Origin: Deroplatys truncata
Lineage: Eukaryota; Arthropoda; Insecta; Mantodea; Mantidae
Length of the DNA stretch: 64,000 bases
NCBI GenBank assembly: GCA_030765065.1
Contig: CM060977.1
Location: forward strand, 99,651,795-99,715,794
Direction of reading: 5' to 3'
Shown here: in pieces, positions 1 through 10,600 of the stretch
Numbering within the stretch: the first letter of the stretch is position 1
How the letters are laid out: every line of letters starts with the position of its first letter
The notes under the pieces: generated by a model
What the model was told of the DNA's origin: nothing
Seen by the model: only the letters and a program-made list of their open reading frames with translations
The model's database searches: none
Program-made: the position numbers and the translations under genes

Positions 1-601
1 CCGCTGTATCCAAAATAAAGAGTTTTCGAAAAAACGTGAGCGCGTGAGTGTTTTTGTGAAGAACAGAAATGAAAAAGTAGCTTTTATGAAAATACCATAT
101 ATTTGCGATGTTTCCGAGACAACATTCATATTTTGAATTTTCTGGAATATCCTCTGACGTCCTCTTCATTACGAAGGAATTTTGTGTAATTTTGTTGAAC
201 TATTCAACCTTAAGAGGTGGATAAAATCTTACAAGGTGTAGATGTCTTTAAAAACACAATTTATTTCAAATAACGTTTTTGTGACATAAGCCGTTTCCGA
301 GAAATACATTATTATTGGTTTGAATTGCTCAATACTTCGTCATTAAAGTGTATTCGCTATTCATTTGTTTCTCCCGACATCATGTGTGTTTGGTATTTCA
401 TATCAGCTTATAGCGACCCCGTTAGGATATCTAACTATCGATTGGGTTGCCTGTATGCACTTAGCATGTACATGGAAATGTATAATGAAGCTATTTCTTC
501 AAAGGGTTACATGTATTAACAAGCTTTTCCAAGAATAGTTTCTAGAACTTATATGAATATAAAGGATAGATAAAGTCATGTGAATGTAACACATCAGATA
601 T
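1..601 (+). mobile_element. HINE-like element, 3' part
   Basis: Left part lies outside the window. The segment matches the inner and 3' blocks of the other copies: a block around 120-180 matching the 'TGAATTTTCT' region, the 'TTCCGAGA' block near 293, and the 3' end at 570-601 with 'AAAGTCATG' followed by the terminal hairpin (ATGTG...CACAT) and CAGAT. It resembles the shorter subfamily seen at 14541, 54804 and 63580. Non-coding. Confidence 0.6.
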
Positions 602-730
602 TCCTGATGAGTATGTTTCATTTCTTACTCTTCCTAGATTGTGCTTCTAACACCTTGATTAGTGAATGTTTTGTTACGTTTATTTCAGCTAGTCTCTAAT
701 TAGAATTTTCTAGCTGGTTCTTTACCAATT

Positions 731-1125
731 AAGCGAGATGGCTCCGCGGTAACCTAATAGGATCGCATTCGGGAGGTACCGGGTTCAATTCCGGTCGACC
801 GCCCAATCCGATCTTTGGTTTTCGCGGTCGGTAGGCTCATGCTGGGCTGGTTTCTTATTTACCACGATTTCCTTTCAATTAGTTCCCTTTCATTACGTTT
901 CATCCTCATCTTTCAGGTTTCGTGGCGTATGGCACGCCGGATAGATGGCGCATTAGCTTGCTCAAAGGAAAGAGTACTCCTGTGGTCACTTGAGGACAGC
1001 TTGTTCGACGGGTTTTTCATCGCTCTCTGCAGGAGTAGGTCGCGTCTTCGAGTCTAACTTTTAAGGACTTCCGACCGTTTCTGTGACTGTCTGCTTGCGG
1101 TCTGTAGCCTGCGGAGGACGTTGCC
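731..1125 (+). mobile_element. SINE1 (tRNA-derived), long form
   Basis: The head has a pol III A-box-like GATGGCTCCGCGG and a B box GGTTCAATTCC about 45 bases later. It is followed by the family's second block (cgcggtcggtaggct, cf. the 'GTCGCCAGGCGAATGCTG' block in other copies), a pyrimidine-rich stretch, and a 3' body from about 915 beginning 'GGTTTCGTGGCGTATGG'. The same 3' body occurs on the minus strand at 45450-45757, which defines this long form. Typical internal-promoter retroposon; non-coding. Confidence 0.75.
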
Positions 1126-1894
1126 ACAATATATCTACATATGTAGGTCATGTACATATGCAGTACTTTACCGTATATATGATTGCTGCTCTCGTCATTT
1201 TGTGCAGCCTTTAAATAATTTGATTTTAAGTAAATAGAAAATATCCACAGAATGTAATAAACCACGGTAGCAAGCTTATTACAATAAAATAGGAAAAGAA
1301 AGTATCATAAAAACAAGTAAAATTAGTTAAGATTTTCTAACAAACGTGTATACATTTCATACAAAACAATAAATTTTCCTCTTACTTTAAGCTTTCTCTT
1401 GCTTCTTATTCATAATTACAATGCAGTAGACTGTTCTCTGTTAACTTTCTGCAAATGACCATTCCAGGAAACAAAGAAGTTTAATTAAATACATGCTTCT
1501 TTATAACAAATTTCAAAGCTGTTTTCCTATTAAAATCTTAATTACAATTGTCTTCAAAAACTTTATTTATTTGTTTATTTACTCCCCTTTCAACAGGCCG
1601 TAGATCCCAATTACAAAAAATAGATAAACATTAACAAAAATACACATTTTTACTTATATACAAATACATACGTACATACACAAACACACATGTACCAGAC
1701 TAAACTATGAATAATTAGACAAGAGCTTTATAAAGCTACACAGAGAGAGAGAAAAATGCAAGTACTTGAATTTAATTAATATTTTAAGACACCTTCCTAA
1801 TAATACCTCTTGTTTCTCTGTTGGCCCTCCCCATTATTTGAGATTACACCCCCACAGGACTTACAAGCTAGAACCTAGGGTACTAGCATAGACT
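1126..1894. other. unassigned AT-rich DNA
   Basis: No coding or repeat family recognised. From about 1560 a (TTTA)n-like run followed by 'CAACAGGCC' resembles the 3' end of a non-LTR retrotransposon on the minus strand, but no coding part is attached. Confidence 0.4.
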
Positions 1895-2145
1895 ATGGAT
1901 CAGAGAGAACAGCTAGGATGGGTGATGAGCCCGAAGCCTGATATGAGAACGAGGAAGGAAATGATGTGGAATGAGGGTGAGATGAATGAAAGGAAATGTG
2001 ATGTTGGAATGAATGGCAGGAAAACCGGAAAACCCGCCCAAACGTCGCTTCGTTAACCACAGATCCCACAATTCCTTGGGATTGAACAAGGGCTGCCTTG
2101 GTGAGAGGCGAGCGGTCTACCACTCGGCCACGGCGCCGACTCCCA
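1895..2145 (-). mobile_element. SINE4, tRNA-Ser-like head
   Basis: On the minus strand the head reads GGCGCCGTGGCCGAGTGG (tRNA-Ser/Leu-type A box) at about 2140, with a B-box-like TTCAATCCC at about 2080. It is followed by a TTTTCCGGTTTTCC block and a CATT-rich pyrimidine body. Only one copy is seen here. Its TTTTCC block recalls SINE1, so the two may share a central domain. Confidence 0.6.
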
Positions 2146-2379
2146 ATAATTATATTCTTAAAAGCTACTGACCCTGGAATTTGGCACACAAATAGTGATC
2201 GTACACGTAATACATATTTCTATGTTAAAACTCAGGTATTCAAGAAATGTTGGATTATCCAGTAGATAGCTTATTAATTTATATAATAAGGTTTGTTTTG
2301 TAATGTCCCTTAATTTAAATTTCGTCAGTAAATCCTTAGTGAATGTCGAGGTAGAATTCTGAAATAATGGTAATCTTAA

Positions 2380-2806
2380 AATGCAAATATATAATAAATT
2401 TCCCCTGGATCTTCTCTTGGCAACTTTGAGCCGTATAAACGAATACGTAATAGAAGCGCAAAACGGCAATATAAGTATCACACTGCAAACACCTCAAGTA
2501 CTTCGTACTCTGGAATGCTTTAAACAAAATGGGAATGGGGAAAACAAAGTCTCGGGTAGACAACATCCAGGTACCTTTAGACTCGCTCATTAAATACTTC
2601 ACAGATATTGCCACCATCCCATTAAAAGAAGATGGCACTATTAATGAACTAAAACAAACTAACCCTCCCCCATGCGATGAGAAACGCCACTTTAACTACA
2701 TTACTGAACTAGATGTAAAGAAAGCCTTATTGAGAATTACCACTAAAGCCGAAGGGTGTGACAACATTAACATCACTATGGTAAGACTGATTCTCGACAT
2801 CATATA
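2380..2806 (+). mobile_element. LINE reverse transcriptase, first part
   Basis: Frame from 2529 reads a decayed non-LTR pol, with 'YITELDVKKALLRIT' then 'GCDNINITMVRLILDII', the segment just before the RT palm (compare the usual 'KA.G.DGI....L' pattern). The adjoining frame at 2381-2593 carries the preceding residues, so there is a frameshift near 2580. The reading is cut at 2806 by the mariner and resumes at 5118 with 'PTVINIF', exactly as expected for one interrupted protein. The clade is not certain; CR1/Jockey-type is plausible. Confidence 0.7.
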
Positions 2807-5115
2807 CTGTCTCATAAGTAATGTCGGTTTTTAAGCAAAACTTTATTGCAACTTTTCTGACAAGAAATTAAACTACCCTTCAAAGTAGACACCATCAGAT
2901 TCTACGATCTTTAGCCACCTTTCAGCGAGGTTTATTGTCCCGCGATGTTACTAGTCTCTTCTTTTTGATGCGAAGAACTTTGTGAGGCCCACTTCCACCT
3001 TGTAAGTTCTCGAAATTTCTTCCGCGCAAGGATTGGACCATTGGTCGAAACAGATGATAATCTTAAGGGGCAAGATCAGGGCTGTATGTTGGGTGTGCTA
3101 CGAGGTGGACTCCTTCCAATTCCTGAATTATTGTAATGGTTATTCGTGCAATATGGGCTGTTGAAATGTCCTGCTGCAAGAGAACTCTATTTCGGTTAAT
3201 AATTCTGGGCATCTCCGTCTCAAAATTTCATGAACTTGTTCCAGTTGTTGAGAATAAAGATTCGCATTGACTGCATGCCCGTTTGAAGAAATCCTCAGTG
3301 AATCACTCCTTCAAAATTCCACCGGATACACAATATTACTTTGGGGCCGAACTGATTTCCTTAACAACGACTTTGGCAGGTTGACGGCGACTGAACCACT
3401 GTTTCGAGGCTTCAAAGTTCCGGTAATAGACGTTTTTCATCACGTGTGGTGAAGCAGTTAATTGTTCTGCCCCACGTATGGAAAGCCAATTTGAAGTAGT
3501 TTGTATTGAAGGAGTTGTATAATATTTCAACTGTTGGGAGCGGAATTTGATGTTTGTTTGCAACCGCACGTATGGTACCCGGTTTCGGTAGCCTTTGCCC
3601 CAAGTGTACTTTCAGGTGGCCTTTACCCCAAGTTTAAAAACAATATTAACTTTGTAATTTTACTGTTTCTTTAAATATTATGTATTTATGTTTTCCTCAG
3701 CTGCGTCAGTGTTATTGTTAGAGACATGGCAGGGTTGTGGTGCGACTAAGAATGTAGGCTTACACAGATTATAATTTTACTTCACTCCTTTTATTAATAC
3801 TTGATACGATTTAAATAATACTTCACTGATATAGAGAGCTGTGAGATTTTTTAATTAATTACATGCACTTTTTAACACGTAATACTATTTTCGTCTCACA
3901 CGAATACGTATTAAATTTCTTGAGGACACTTTTTGCGTCTGGTTAGTAACGCTGTCTGCAACCAACTGAACTGATTTCATTCGCCTAAATTTGTGCATTT
4001 CTGTATTTCAAGTCTCTGATTGGCTATTACTATTTCAATAGAATACCTTCGTTTAACTAAAGCTTTTTCTGGTTGTTGATTGGCTATTTTTAAACTGTCT
4101 CAAAGTTTACATTATTGCTTCCAAGAATCACAAGTAACATTATTAAGCTCTCAAACTCATTATTGCCTAAAGGTTATCTCATTGTTACCACATTGTTAGC
4201 AACTTTTAACCTATTATTTTCACAGCTCCTAAATTATTAAATTACGTAATACATTCACATAACATTATTGAACATGTTTACAATAATATTAATATATACA
4301 ATGACTGTAATATACACCTTTTATATATTGTTACATGCACATATTGCTTTAAGGCGGGCTGTTATTAAATTTATATATATACATTATATAATTAGACTGA
4401 AATCATTTAAGTGTTAAAAATACTGCCTCAGTGGCAATTGTCCTGATAAATCTATCATCCATGGGATTACCGATAAGCTGACGACAGATATCCACTATAC
4501 GATTGGATGTCAATTCATGATGTGATGATGATATGGGGGTTAAGGGCGCTAAACAGAAGGTCATCAGTGCCCTTACAACGTATCAATTCATGAGATACAG
4601 ATATACAGCTTCTGTTTGATTTTCCAGGTTTCTTAATCTGGCGATGTATGGTACACACCAAGTTCTTTGACAGCCTATTTTTTGCGCATTTTTTCCCAAA
4701 ACTCCACGTATACTCTCAATATGGTATAATTTAGGTCTTCCAGAACATGGTAAACCTGTAGTGTTTTCTTCTCCAGTGTGGAAACTTGAAGCCATCGCTG
4801 TGCCACACGCTCACAACGATACCTTCTCCTTCCACTTCACATATTTCTCGATCCGTGGCAGCAGCTTTATAGTCTTGTTTCCAGTAGTGCTTTAGGACTC
4901 TAATCTCAAACTTTGTAACTTACATTCTGTGTACTGTAATCCCAGACTTTGTAACCTCCATTTTGTGAATTAACAACTTACGACTGACACATTCTCGCAA
5001 TATAACCAACACTAGTCACAATATCCGGTAAATAGCATGGGCGAATCAGAGAAAAACAATTCTATCTTATAAAACACCAAAATTAAAACCCGGTATTACT
5101 TATAAGACAACCCAA
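2807..5115 (-). mobile_element. mariner (DD34D type), decayed and interrupted
   Basis: Ends carry inverted repeats around 'CATAAGTAATGTCGG' (left, about 2813) and its near match at 5085-5107 on the other strand, each bordered by TA (2805-2806 and 5116-5117). The minus strand encodes transposase: N-terminal helix region at 4583-4795 ('CSGRPKLYHIESIRGVL'), then 'LEQVHEILRRRCPELL' near 3220, 'VLLQQD' (second catalytic Asp, 3168-3170) and 'YSPDLAP' followed by 'DYHLF' (third Asp about 3059-3061). Stops and frameshifts are present. An LTR-plus-leader fossil at 3440-4424 splits it. A short foreign-looking repeat (GGGGTTAAGGGCGCTAAAC) lies at about 4536. Confidence 0.8.
3440..4424 (-). mobile_element. 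Gypsy-like LTR plus leader, fossil
   Basis: LTR 3708-4424 and leader 3440-3707, read on the minus strand. The LTR has short inverted ends (AGTATT.../...AACACT-like), and a primer-binding-like GACGCAGC follows it directly. A second copy lies at 29835-30800 and is similar along its whole length, which fixes both boundaries. No gag, pol or second LTR is attached, so it is a broken remnant. It sits inside the mariner and is therefore younger than it. Confidence 0.65.
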
Positions 5116-5117
5116 TA

Positions 5118-6131
5118 CTACCTACTGTGATCAATATATTTAAAGCATCGATAATAACCTCCACATTCTCCTACTTTTGGGAACAATCCCTCGTTTTCCC
5201 CCTCCCAAAATCAAAATTACCCATTCCCGAATGACTATCGCCAATTAGTATCCTTCTTGTCATGTCGATAGCACTTGAAGGAATAATGCACAGACATGTT
5301 ACATACTATCTCCTAAATGAATATAGATCCGGCTTCAGACAGGGATGCAAGCGAATACAAAACTATTAATAGTTACCAGGGAATACTAAAGCCGCAGACA
5401 GCAAAAATTTACTTCACTAACATTATTGCATTTTTCTAAACCTTTTGACACCGTATACATTGACCTATTAATATGTAGGATTGAAAATCTGAATTTGTCA
5501 TATAGCGTTACAACATGGTTCAAATCTTATTCATTCGAGCGCCAGCTAACTATTCTAAGTGTTAATAGATCAAACCAATCTCAAGGAAACAAACGAAAGC
5601 TGGTGTACCACAGCGATCGGTATCGGACCTGTGTTTGCTAGCTACATAAACGACATTACAGACAGTGTGAGACGTTACAAACACTATGTTTTCGCTGATA
5701 ACTTACAGCTGTATTTACACACGGACTAGTAGTTAAACGACTCCGTTAGGACTGAAAATGAAGACTTAAATTCACCTATCGATCTGGTAATTTTAAATGT
5801 ATGGACTAAAGCTAAATCTAGGAAAGTCACAAACAATCATTATGGAACACGAGTGGTAGTTGTGAACTTTGAATTTGAATAAAATAGGACATCTTCCATT
5901 AAATTCCATTTCAAAATACAGCAAAAACCTTTGAGTTTATAGGGATAAAGTTTTTAATTTCAACACGCAAATTACACATTATACAAAAATGTTCTCAGAA
6001 ATCTATCCTTTATTACGTAGGAATGACTTTCCGCCAACTTTAATTAAAGTATTAATACAAACGCTTGTGATGCTCCGGTTCGACTATTGGACTCTCTTTT
6101 TACAAACCTAAGCAAAATTTCAACTCTCAAG
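5118..6131 (+). mobile_element. LINE reverse transcriptase, second part
   Basis: Continues the reading from 2806: 'PTVINIFKASIITSTF', 'PISILLVMSIALEGIMHRHV', 'NEYRSGFRQGC', 'HFSKPFDTVYIDLL' (RT block A region), 'GVPQRSV' near 5602, and the catalytic box as 'FADNLQLY' at 5691, where the second Asp of the usual FADD is Asn. Several frameshifts and stops occur, including one directly after GVPQRSV. This copy cannot be active. It is cut at 6131 by a TIR element and resumes at 6893. Confidence 0.8.
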
Positions 6132-6892
6132 CCCCTTGTACATGATCAATTTTTTTTTCAATTCAAGAGTTTACAAGAAAAATTGTGAAATATTTTCCAA
6201 TATGTGAAAAGATTGCAAAAGACTTGGCAGGACTTGACAACGTCAAAAATGTGTATTTACAAGTGGTCTCTTCTCCAAACTGAAACCCTTCAGAACGCAT
6301 TGATAATTTATCACGCGCAAAACAATTTAGTATTTACGTCACACTATAAAAATTCTTAATGAAATATTGTTCTTTACTAACATTATGTAGCACTTTCACG
6401 TATTATATCCAATGAAGTCACATTACGAGTGTGGAATACAATGAAAATAACACCAACTGTTTAACCACACTATATAACATTGCATTAATGTATACTTACT
6501 TCGTACAGCTCCTGGCAATTATTTCTTCATAACCGCCTTCATCTGCTCCTCTTGTGGTAATCCACAGAGCCCTCAACATACAGACAAGGCCAGCTTATGG
6601 ATGACCTAATCAGTTCGCACACGACAAATCTTGGCCGGGTAGCCATTTTTGTTTACTTTTCGCTTTCAGCCATGTTGCAGATTTCGCGACGCACTGTGAA
6701 TACTCGCATTTCATTAGCCAAAGCCATCAAATCATTGTGAAATCTTTGATCGTTTAGAGCATGTCCTTATTTTCTTTCAAGACTTTAAAAGTATTGGAAG
6801 CAATTTGTCAAGAACAGTTGTGGAGTTGTGACAACTCTTGAAAAGTCTTGTAAAGTATTGAATTTGACAAAAATTTGATCGTGTACAAGCGG
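6132..6892. mobile_element. TIR DNA element (non-autonomous) in the LINE
   Basis: Ends are inverted repeats of about 45 bp beginning CCCCTTGTACATGATCAA (left) and, on the other strand, CCGCTTGTACACGATCAAA (right). Flanks CTCAAG and CTTAAG look like an imperfect 6-bp target duplication. The roughly 760-bp interior has no readable transposase. Superfamily not determined: the TIR does not start like hAT, piggyBac or mariner. Confidence 0.65.
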
Positions 6893-7290
6893 CTTAAGAC
6901 TTTAGCGGGCTCAAAATGTATGTGTATACCTTGTATGTAATCTCCATCTGATCCTGTTACACCATCATTCAAATTACTGCATTGGCTGCAGCTTAGGGAA
7001 CGAAGAACTTTACACTCTTAATCACTTCTCCACTTACTACTTTTCGTGCATCCCAAACTATCTACATGTTCGCTTTAAATATCTTTCTGACCGTCATATA
7101 CAAGAAGCTCGCTCACGAAACCCCTTCATTCCTGCTATACCTGCTCATAACACAGCTTTCTATTCATCATCATTCAGCGTAGCATTAGCTCGTCTTTAGA
7201 ATTACCTGCCGGAACACATAAGAGACTGCCGGAGCGTTATCCAGCTCAGGAGGAAAATTACGACATACATTTATAGTCCAACCTAATCTA
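6893..7290 (+). mobile_element. LINE, C-terminal part
   Basis: The pol reading continues after the TIR element: a block around 6985-7045 with 'LHWLQL'-like and 'HFSTYYF'-like residues, then at 7140-7260 'PAHNTAFYSSSFSVALARL' and 'YLPEHIRDC'. This is the conserved tail of many insect non-LTR pols (NSLPxxIR pattern). The 3' end near 7290 is not followed by an obvious poly-A or simple-repeat tail. Confidence 0.65.
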
Positions 7291-7342
7291 CTGCTCTATT
7301 ATAGTGAGAAATACTTTATATTGTACTGTATTGCCTAGGTCG

Positions 7343-7612
7343 TCCTCCGTGGCGTAGTGGTTACCATGTTAATCTTTAGTTCCCGAGATCGCTGGTTTAA
7401 ACCTGGCGGAGTGCGATGGATTTTTTCGGGCGTAAAAATCCTTAGCATGGCTTCCTTCGGAAGGGATATAAAGCCGGTGGTCTCGTCGTAGATTTACGGC
7501 ACGTAAAAGAACCTCAAGCCTGATAAAGAGGCCTCTGAGCAAAATTGCCGCTCAATACAGAATAGGACGCTAAGGACCACAGCAGTTAAAGAACGTCTAT
7601 AAATAAAACTCA
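7343..7612 (+). mobile_element. SINE2 (tRNA-derived), near full length
   Basis: Head CCTCCGTGGCGTAGTGG (A box) and GGTTTAAACC (B box), then a conserved central domain with 'GGCTTCCTTCGGAAGG' and 'GTAGATTTACGGCACG'. The tail ends 'AGTTAAAGAACGTCTAT'. The central domain reads like the widely shared invertebrate SINE domains. Related pieces: 47385-47625, 31547-31598, 31866-31955 and 63906-64000. Confidence 0.8.
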
Positions 7613-7695
7613 TTTTAATTTCTACTGCCTGGTAGAGTGGAAGAGAAGCGCCCATGGCCTTAACACATACCAGCGTAAATAAGTAAATAAATTAT
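7613..7695 (+). mobile_element. short LINE 3' end with TAAA-type tail
   Basis: 'CTGCCTGGTAGAGTGG...CCCATGGCCTTAAC...CCAGCGTAAATAAG' ending in an AAATAAGTAAAT run has the form of insect LINE 3' UTR ends (gene-product tail, 'ggcc.taac', then a simple repeat). No coding part remains. Confidence 0.4.
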
Positions 7696-7699
7696 TCTG

Positions 7700-8241
7700 A
7701 TGAATATGAAAGTAAGGCCTCCAGATCGGTGAAAGATACTCACGTACACATTATAAAGTGAAATCAAGAGTTTGAGAACTAATGAACTGTTTTGAATTTC
7801 TAAACACATATCAAAGATATTTAAATGCATATTTGACAGTTTGATCTATGTGGTCATTAAACTCCAATTATCGCTTACTTGGATTCAAAGGTCAGAATTT
7901 GATTGCTTATGAAGTAAATGTTTTGCATTCATTGCGTAGACTGGCTTACCGGATACATTCCTTCTGTATAGCCACATTATACGGTGGATTTTTTCACGCG
8001 ATTTTTTGACGTCCACGCATATATACTATTATTATGCTTTTGTATATCAGATACATACGCAAATATTGTAGCGGATTAAGTAGTTTTAAATATTTTGCAA
8101 ATAATACACATTCCGTCCATTTAACACATTTTTATATAATTAATAAATATTAAAAAAATAGCGCTCCCAGGTTGCAGCTTCGAGGCAGGCCTGAAAATAC
8201 GTAACACTTGTCGATGTGATTTTATTTATTGTTTTGCAATA
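7700..8241. other. unassigned AT-rich DNA
   Basis: No family recognised and no open frame with composition or motifs that stand out. Confidence 0.4.
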
Positions 8242-8607
8242 CAGTGTGGTGCTTGTGTTTATATTGGGTGAATGACCCTATGCCCATTTGCACGGCTTGC
8301 CGAAATTGGGTAAGTCAACACTAATATGCATACGGTTTTAGATATAAAGCTCCCATATTTTAATAAAACGTGTGCTTTAAAAGATCTACATTTTTTTGTT
8401 TCTTAACATTTTGTTTATCCCTTACAGTGTGGTGCTTGTGTTTATATTGGGTGAATGACCCTATGCCCATTTGCACGGCTTGCCGAAATTGGGTAAGTCA
8501 ACACTAATATGCATACGGTTTTAGATATAAAGCTCCCATATTTTAATAAAACGTGTGCTTTAAAAGATCTACATTTTTTTGTTTCTTAACATTTTGTTTA
8601 TCCCTTA
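8242..8607 (+). repeat. perfect 183-bp tandem duplication
   Basis: 8242-8424 and 8425-8607 are identical by eye. The unit starts 'CAGTGTGGTGCTTGTG' and ends 'TTGTTTATCCCTTA'. It spans the junction between unassigned DNA and the HINE copy at 8355-8845, so the HINE inserted first and the duplication followed. Identity implies a recent event or an assembly artefact. Confidence 0.9.
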
Positions 8608-8845
8608 CCGCTTACCAGTTATGCAAAAGGCACTCAAGATGAAGAGCACTTCAGAGACTCTTTACAGAAAATTCAAGATATACCTTTAATTTGTCATGAA
8701 AATATCTTAAACATACGTTAAGTATTTGAATCAAAATCGCTAGAGCTGTTTATGAGAAAATTAAAATTTTTCCAAAATTTGCCCATTTAAAGGGTAACCT
8801 GTGTTGGGAGGATTTTGTTTAAACTTTTTGTGCTGCATTCTTGAA
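8355..8845 (-). mobile_element. HINE-like element, partial
   Basis: Minus-orientation inner blocks: 'TTAAAAGATCTACATTTTTT', 'ACCAGTTATGCAAAAG', 'ATTCAAGATATACC', 'ATCAAAATCGCTAGAG' and 'TTTAAAGGGTA'. Both ends are missing. Part of it was duplicated in the 183-bp tandem repeat. The lower side is bordered by unassigned DNA and the upper side by the tail of a LINE. Confidence 0.7.
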
Positions 8846-8846
8846 A

Positions 8847-9500
8847 GATGAATGAATGACTGAATGAATGAAGGGCCGATTTGTCCCTGAAGGGCTAAGG
8901 CCTCTTGAGAGGGGTAACTCGACATGGCTTATGTTTAGGAGCTAGTCAGCATAAGTGATGTTTTTCGTTGGGTTCCTTCTTTTGCACTTCTGGCTATTGT
9001 TCACTCATTTCTTTGTGATCGGCACTGCATGATGTAGTTTGTGGTTCCTCACTTAGCACACACATTCCTTTAATTCCAATCCGACACTAGGTGGTTATTT
9101 TCAGCACCTCCTGCCTTCTTCGGAAGTGCCTCCAGCTGCTGCGGTCGTGTGCAGTCCCTGTCCAGTGTGATCCTAGTGCTTTCTTGATAGCGTCGTCCCA
9201 TCTTGTTCCGGGTCGCCTTGTCGTCTCTTGCCGATGTAATGGGTCCATATTGTAGAACTGTATGCCCATCTATTGTTCTGAAGCCTCGCCACGTGTCCTC
9301 ATTTCCATGGAGAATTGCTGCCTCGTTGGAATACATATTCCAGTTTTGTTATTTCCCTTAATCTGGTCTTGGCCACTTTGTCTTTGCGGGATGGTACTAA
9401 CACTCTCCTCTCCATTTTTTCTGGCAAATTTGGATACATTTCTTTTGTGTTTCCGTCAAGTTCCAAGTTTGGCACCATCTAGTAGTGATGGGAATATGCA
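8847..9500 (-). mobile_element. RTE-like LINE 3' end
   Basis: The minus strand reads the C-terminus typical of RTE-type pols: 'RRPGTRWDD', 'LGSHWTGTAHDRSSWRHF', preceded by 'GHVARLQNNRWAY' and 'RRVLVPSRKDKVAKTRL' in neighbouring frames. The 3' UTR runs to a (CATT)n-like tail at 8847-8872, a simple-repeat 3' end as in RTE relatives. At least two frameshifts. It is cut at the upstream side near the HINE at 9524. Confidence 0.7.
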
Positions 9501-9523
9501 GGAACCTAGTATTTTGAATTTAA

Positions 9524-10470
9524 TTACTTTCTCTACAACGTATAGTGAGTAGGGGAAGTATTGTATTCCACCCAAAAATTCGATAACGAGATTTCACCAG
9601 AAATATATGTTTTGAGACCCCCTGAATCCAAAACATCATTTTTAGAAACATGCCCGTGTGTGTCTGTGAACAGTATAACTCAGAAACGAACAGTCGGATA
9701 AACACCAAACTTGGTATTTTGGTTCAGTATCTTCCAGAGATGCGACACGGAGGTTTTCAAGAAATTCCTCCCACCCCAGATTACCTTTACATGGAACGTT
9801 TATCGAAAATTTTAATTTTCTCAAAAATAGCTCTAACGATTTTGATTAAAATATCATAGGTTTAAAATATTTTTATGACAAATAAAATGTATATCTTGAA
9901 TTTTGTAGGAATGTCTCCAAAAGTATTCTTTATTGTGACCGACTTTTGCATAACTGGTAAACCATAAGACAGACAAAATTTTACTGCACAAAAAATGTAA
10001 ATTGCATTAAAATACACAATTTATGTCATATACATTTGTTTTGTTGAGTGAACCATTTTCGAGATATTGCTTGTTATTCCCTTGAATTTTCCAATACTTA
10101 TTTTCTAAAATGGGAATTCTTTATTCATTTTTTTGTCTTGGATATGCAAAGAGTATTAATCTGTGGTAAAGAGAATGGTGCTGCACATAGCAACCAGTTA
10201 TTAAGAGATATGTTTATGCTTAAAGGCTACTGTATTTCTATATTGTCCTTGCAAATACAAAACAAGGGGAACATAGTAGGCCTTAAACGATAGTCAAATA
10301 TTTTTAGAACTGGTCGCTATATGTAAAATTAATTATCTTTGCATGTCAAAAGATCGTTTCTGCAAATTTTTATCTCGATTAAGGTGAAATAGATGGAGAA
10401 TAAGAGTTTGTAAAAATAGTTTGTACAAGAGTAGGGAAAGTCATGTGGGTGTAACACATCTGATTTTTTT
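9524..10470 (+). mobile_element. HINE-like element, full length
   Basis: The best plus-strand example of the long form (about 950 bp). The 5' end is TACTTTCTCTACAACG, followed by 'CCACCCAAAAATTCGATA' and 'GAGACCCCCTGAATCC'. The 3' end is 'GTAGGGAAAGTCATG', then the hairpin ATGTG-GGTGTAA-CACAT and CTGATTTTTT. The 5' ACTTTCTCTAC pairs with the subterminal 3' GTAGGGAAAGT. It has no protein-coding capacity and borders T-runs on both sides. Confidence 0.75.
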
Positions 10471-10509
10471 TTCGTTGAGTTTCTTGTCCAGGGCAATTAA
10501 TTTTACTGA

Positions 10510-10600
10510 ATTTACCAAATTTTTTATTAAACCGACTTTTCGTTTTTGAGTTATGCTTCACAGACGGACAACCATACACACATTTACGTAGTTTTTAAAA
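10510..10600 (-). mobile_element. HINE-like fragment
   Basis: 'CCGACTTTTCGTTTTTGAG' followed by 'TTATGC' and 'CACAGACGG' match the block next to the microsatellite in minus-oriented copies (e.g. 53850). Confidence 0.55.

Noticed and set aside
6132-6892. Assignment to hAT or piggyBac
   Set aside because: TIR start (CCCCTTGTAC) and the possible 6-bp target duplication fit neither; left unclassified.
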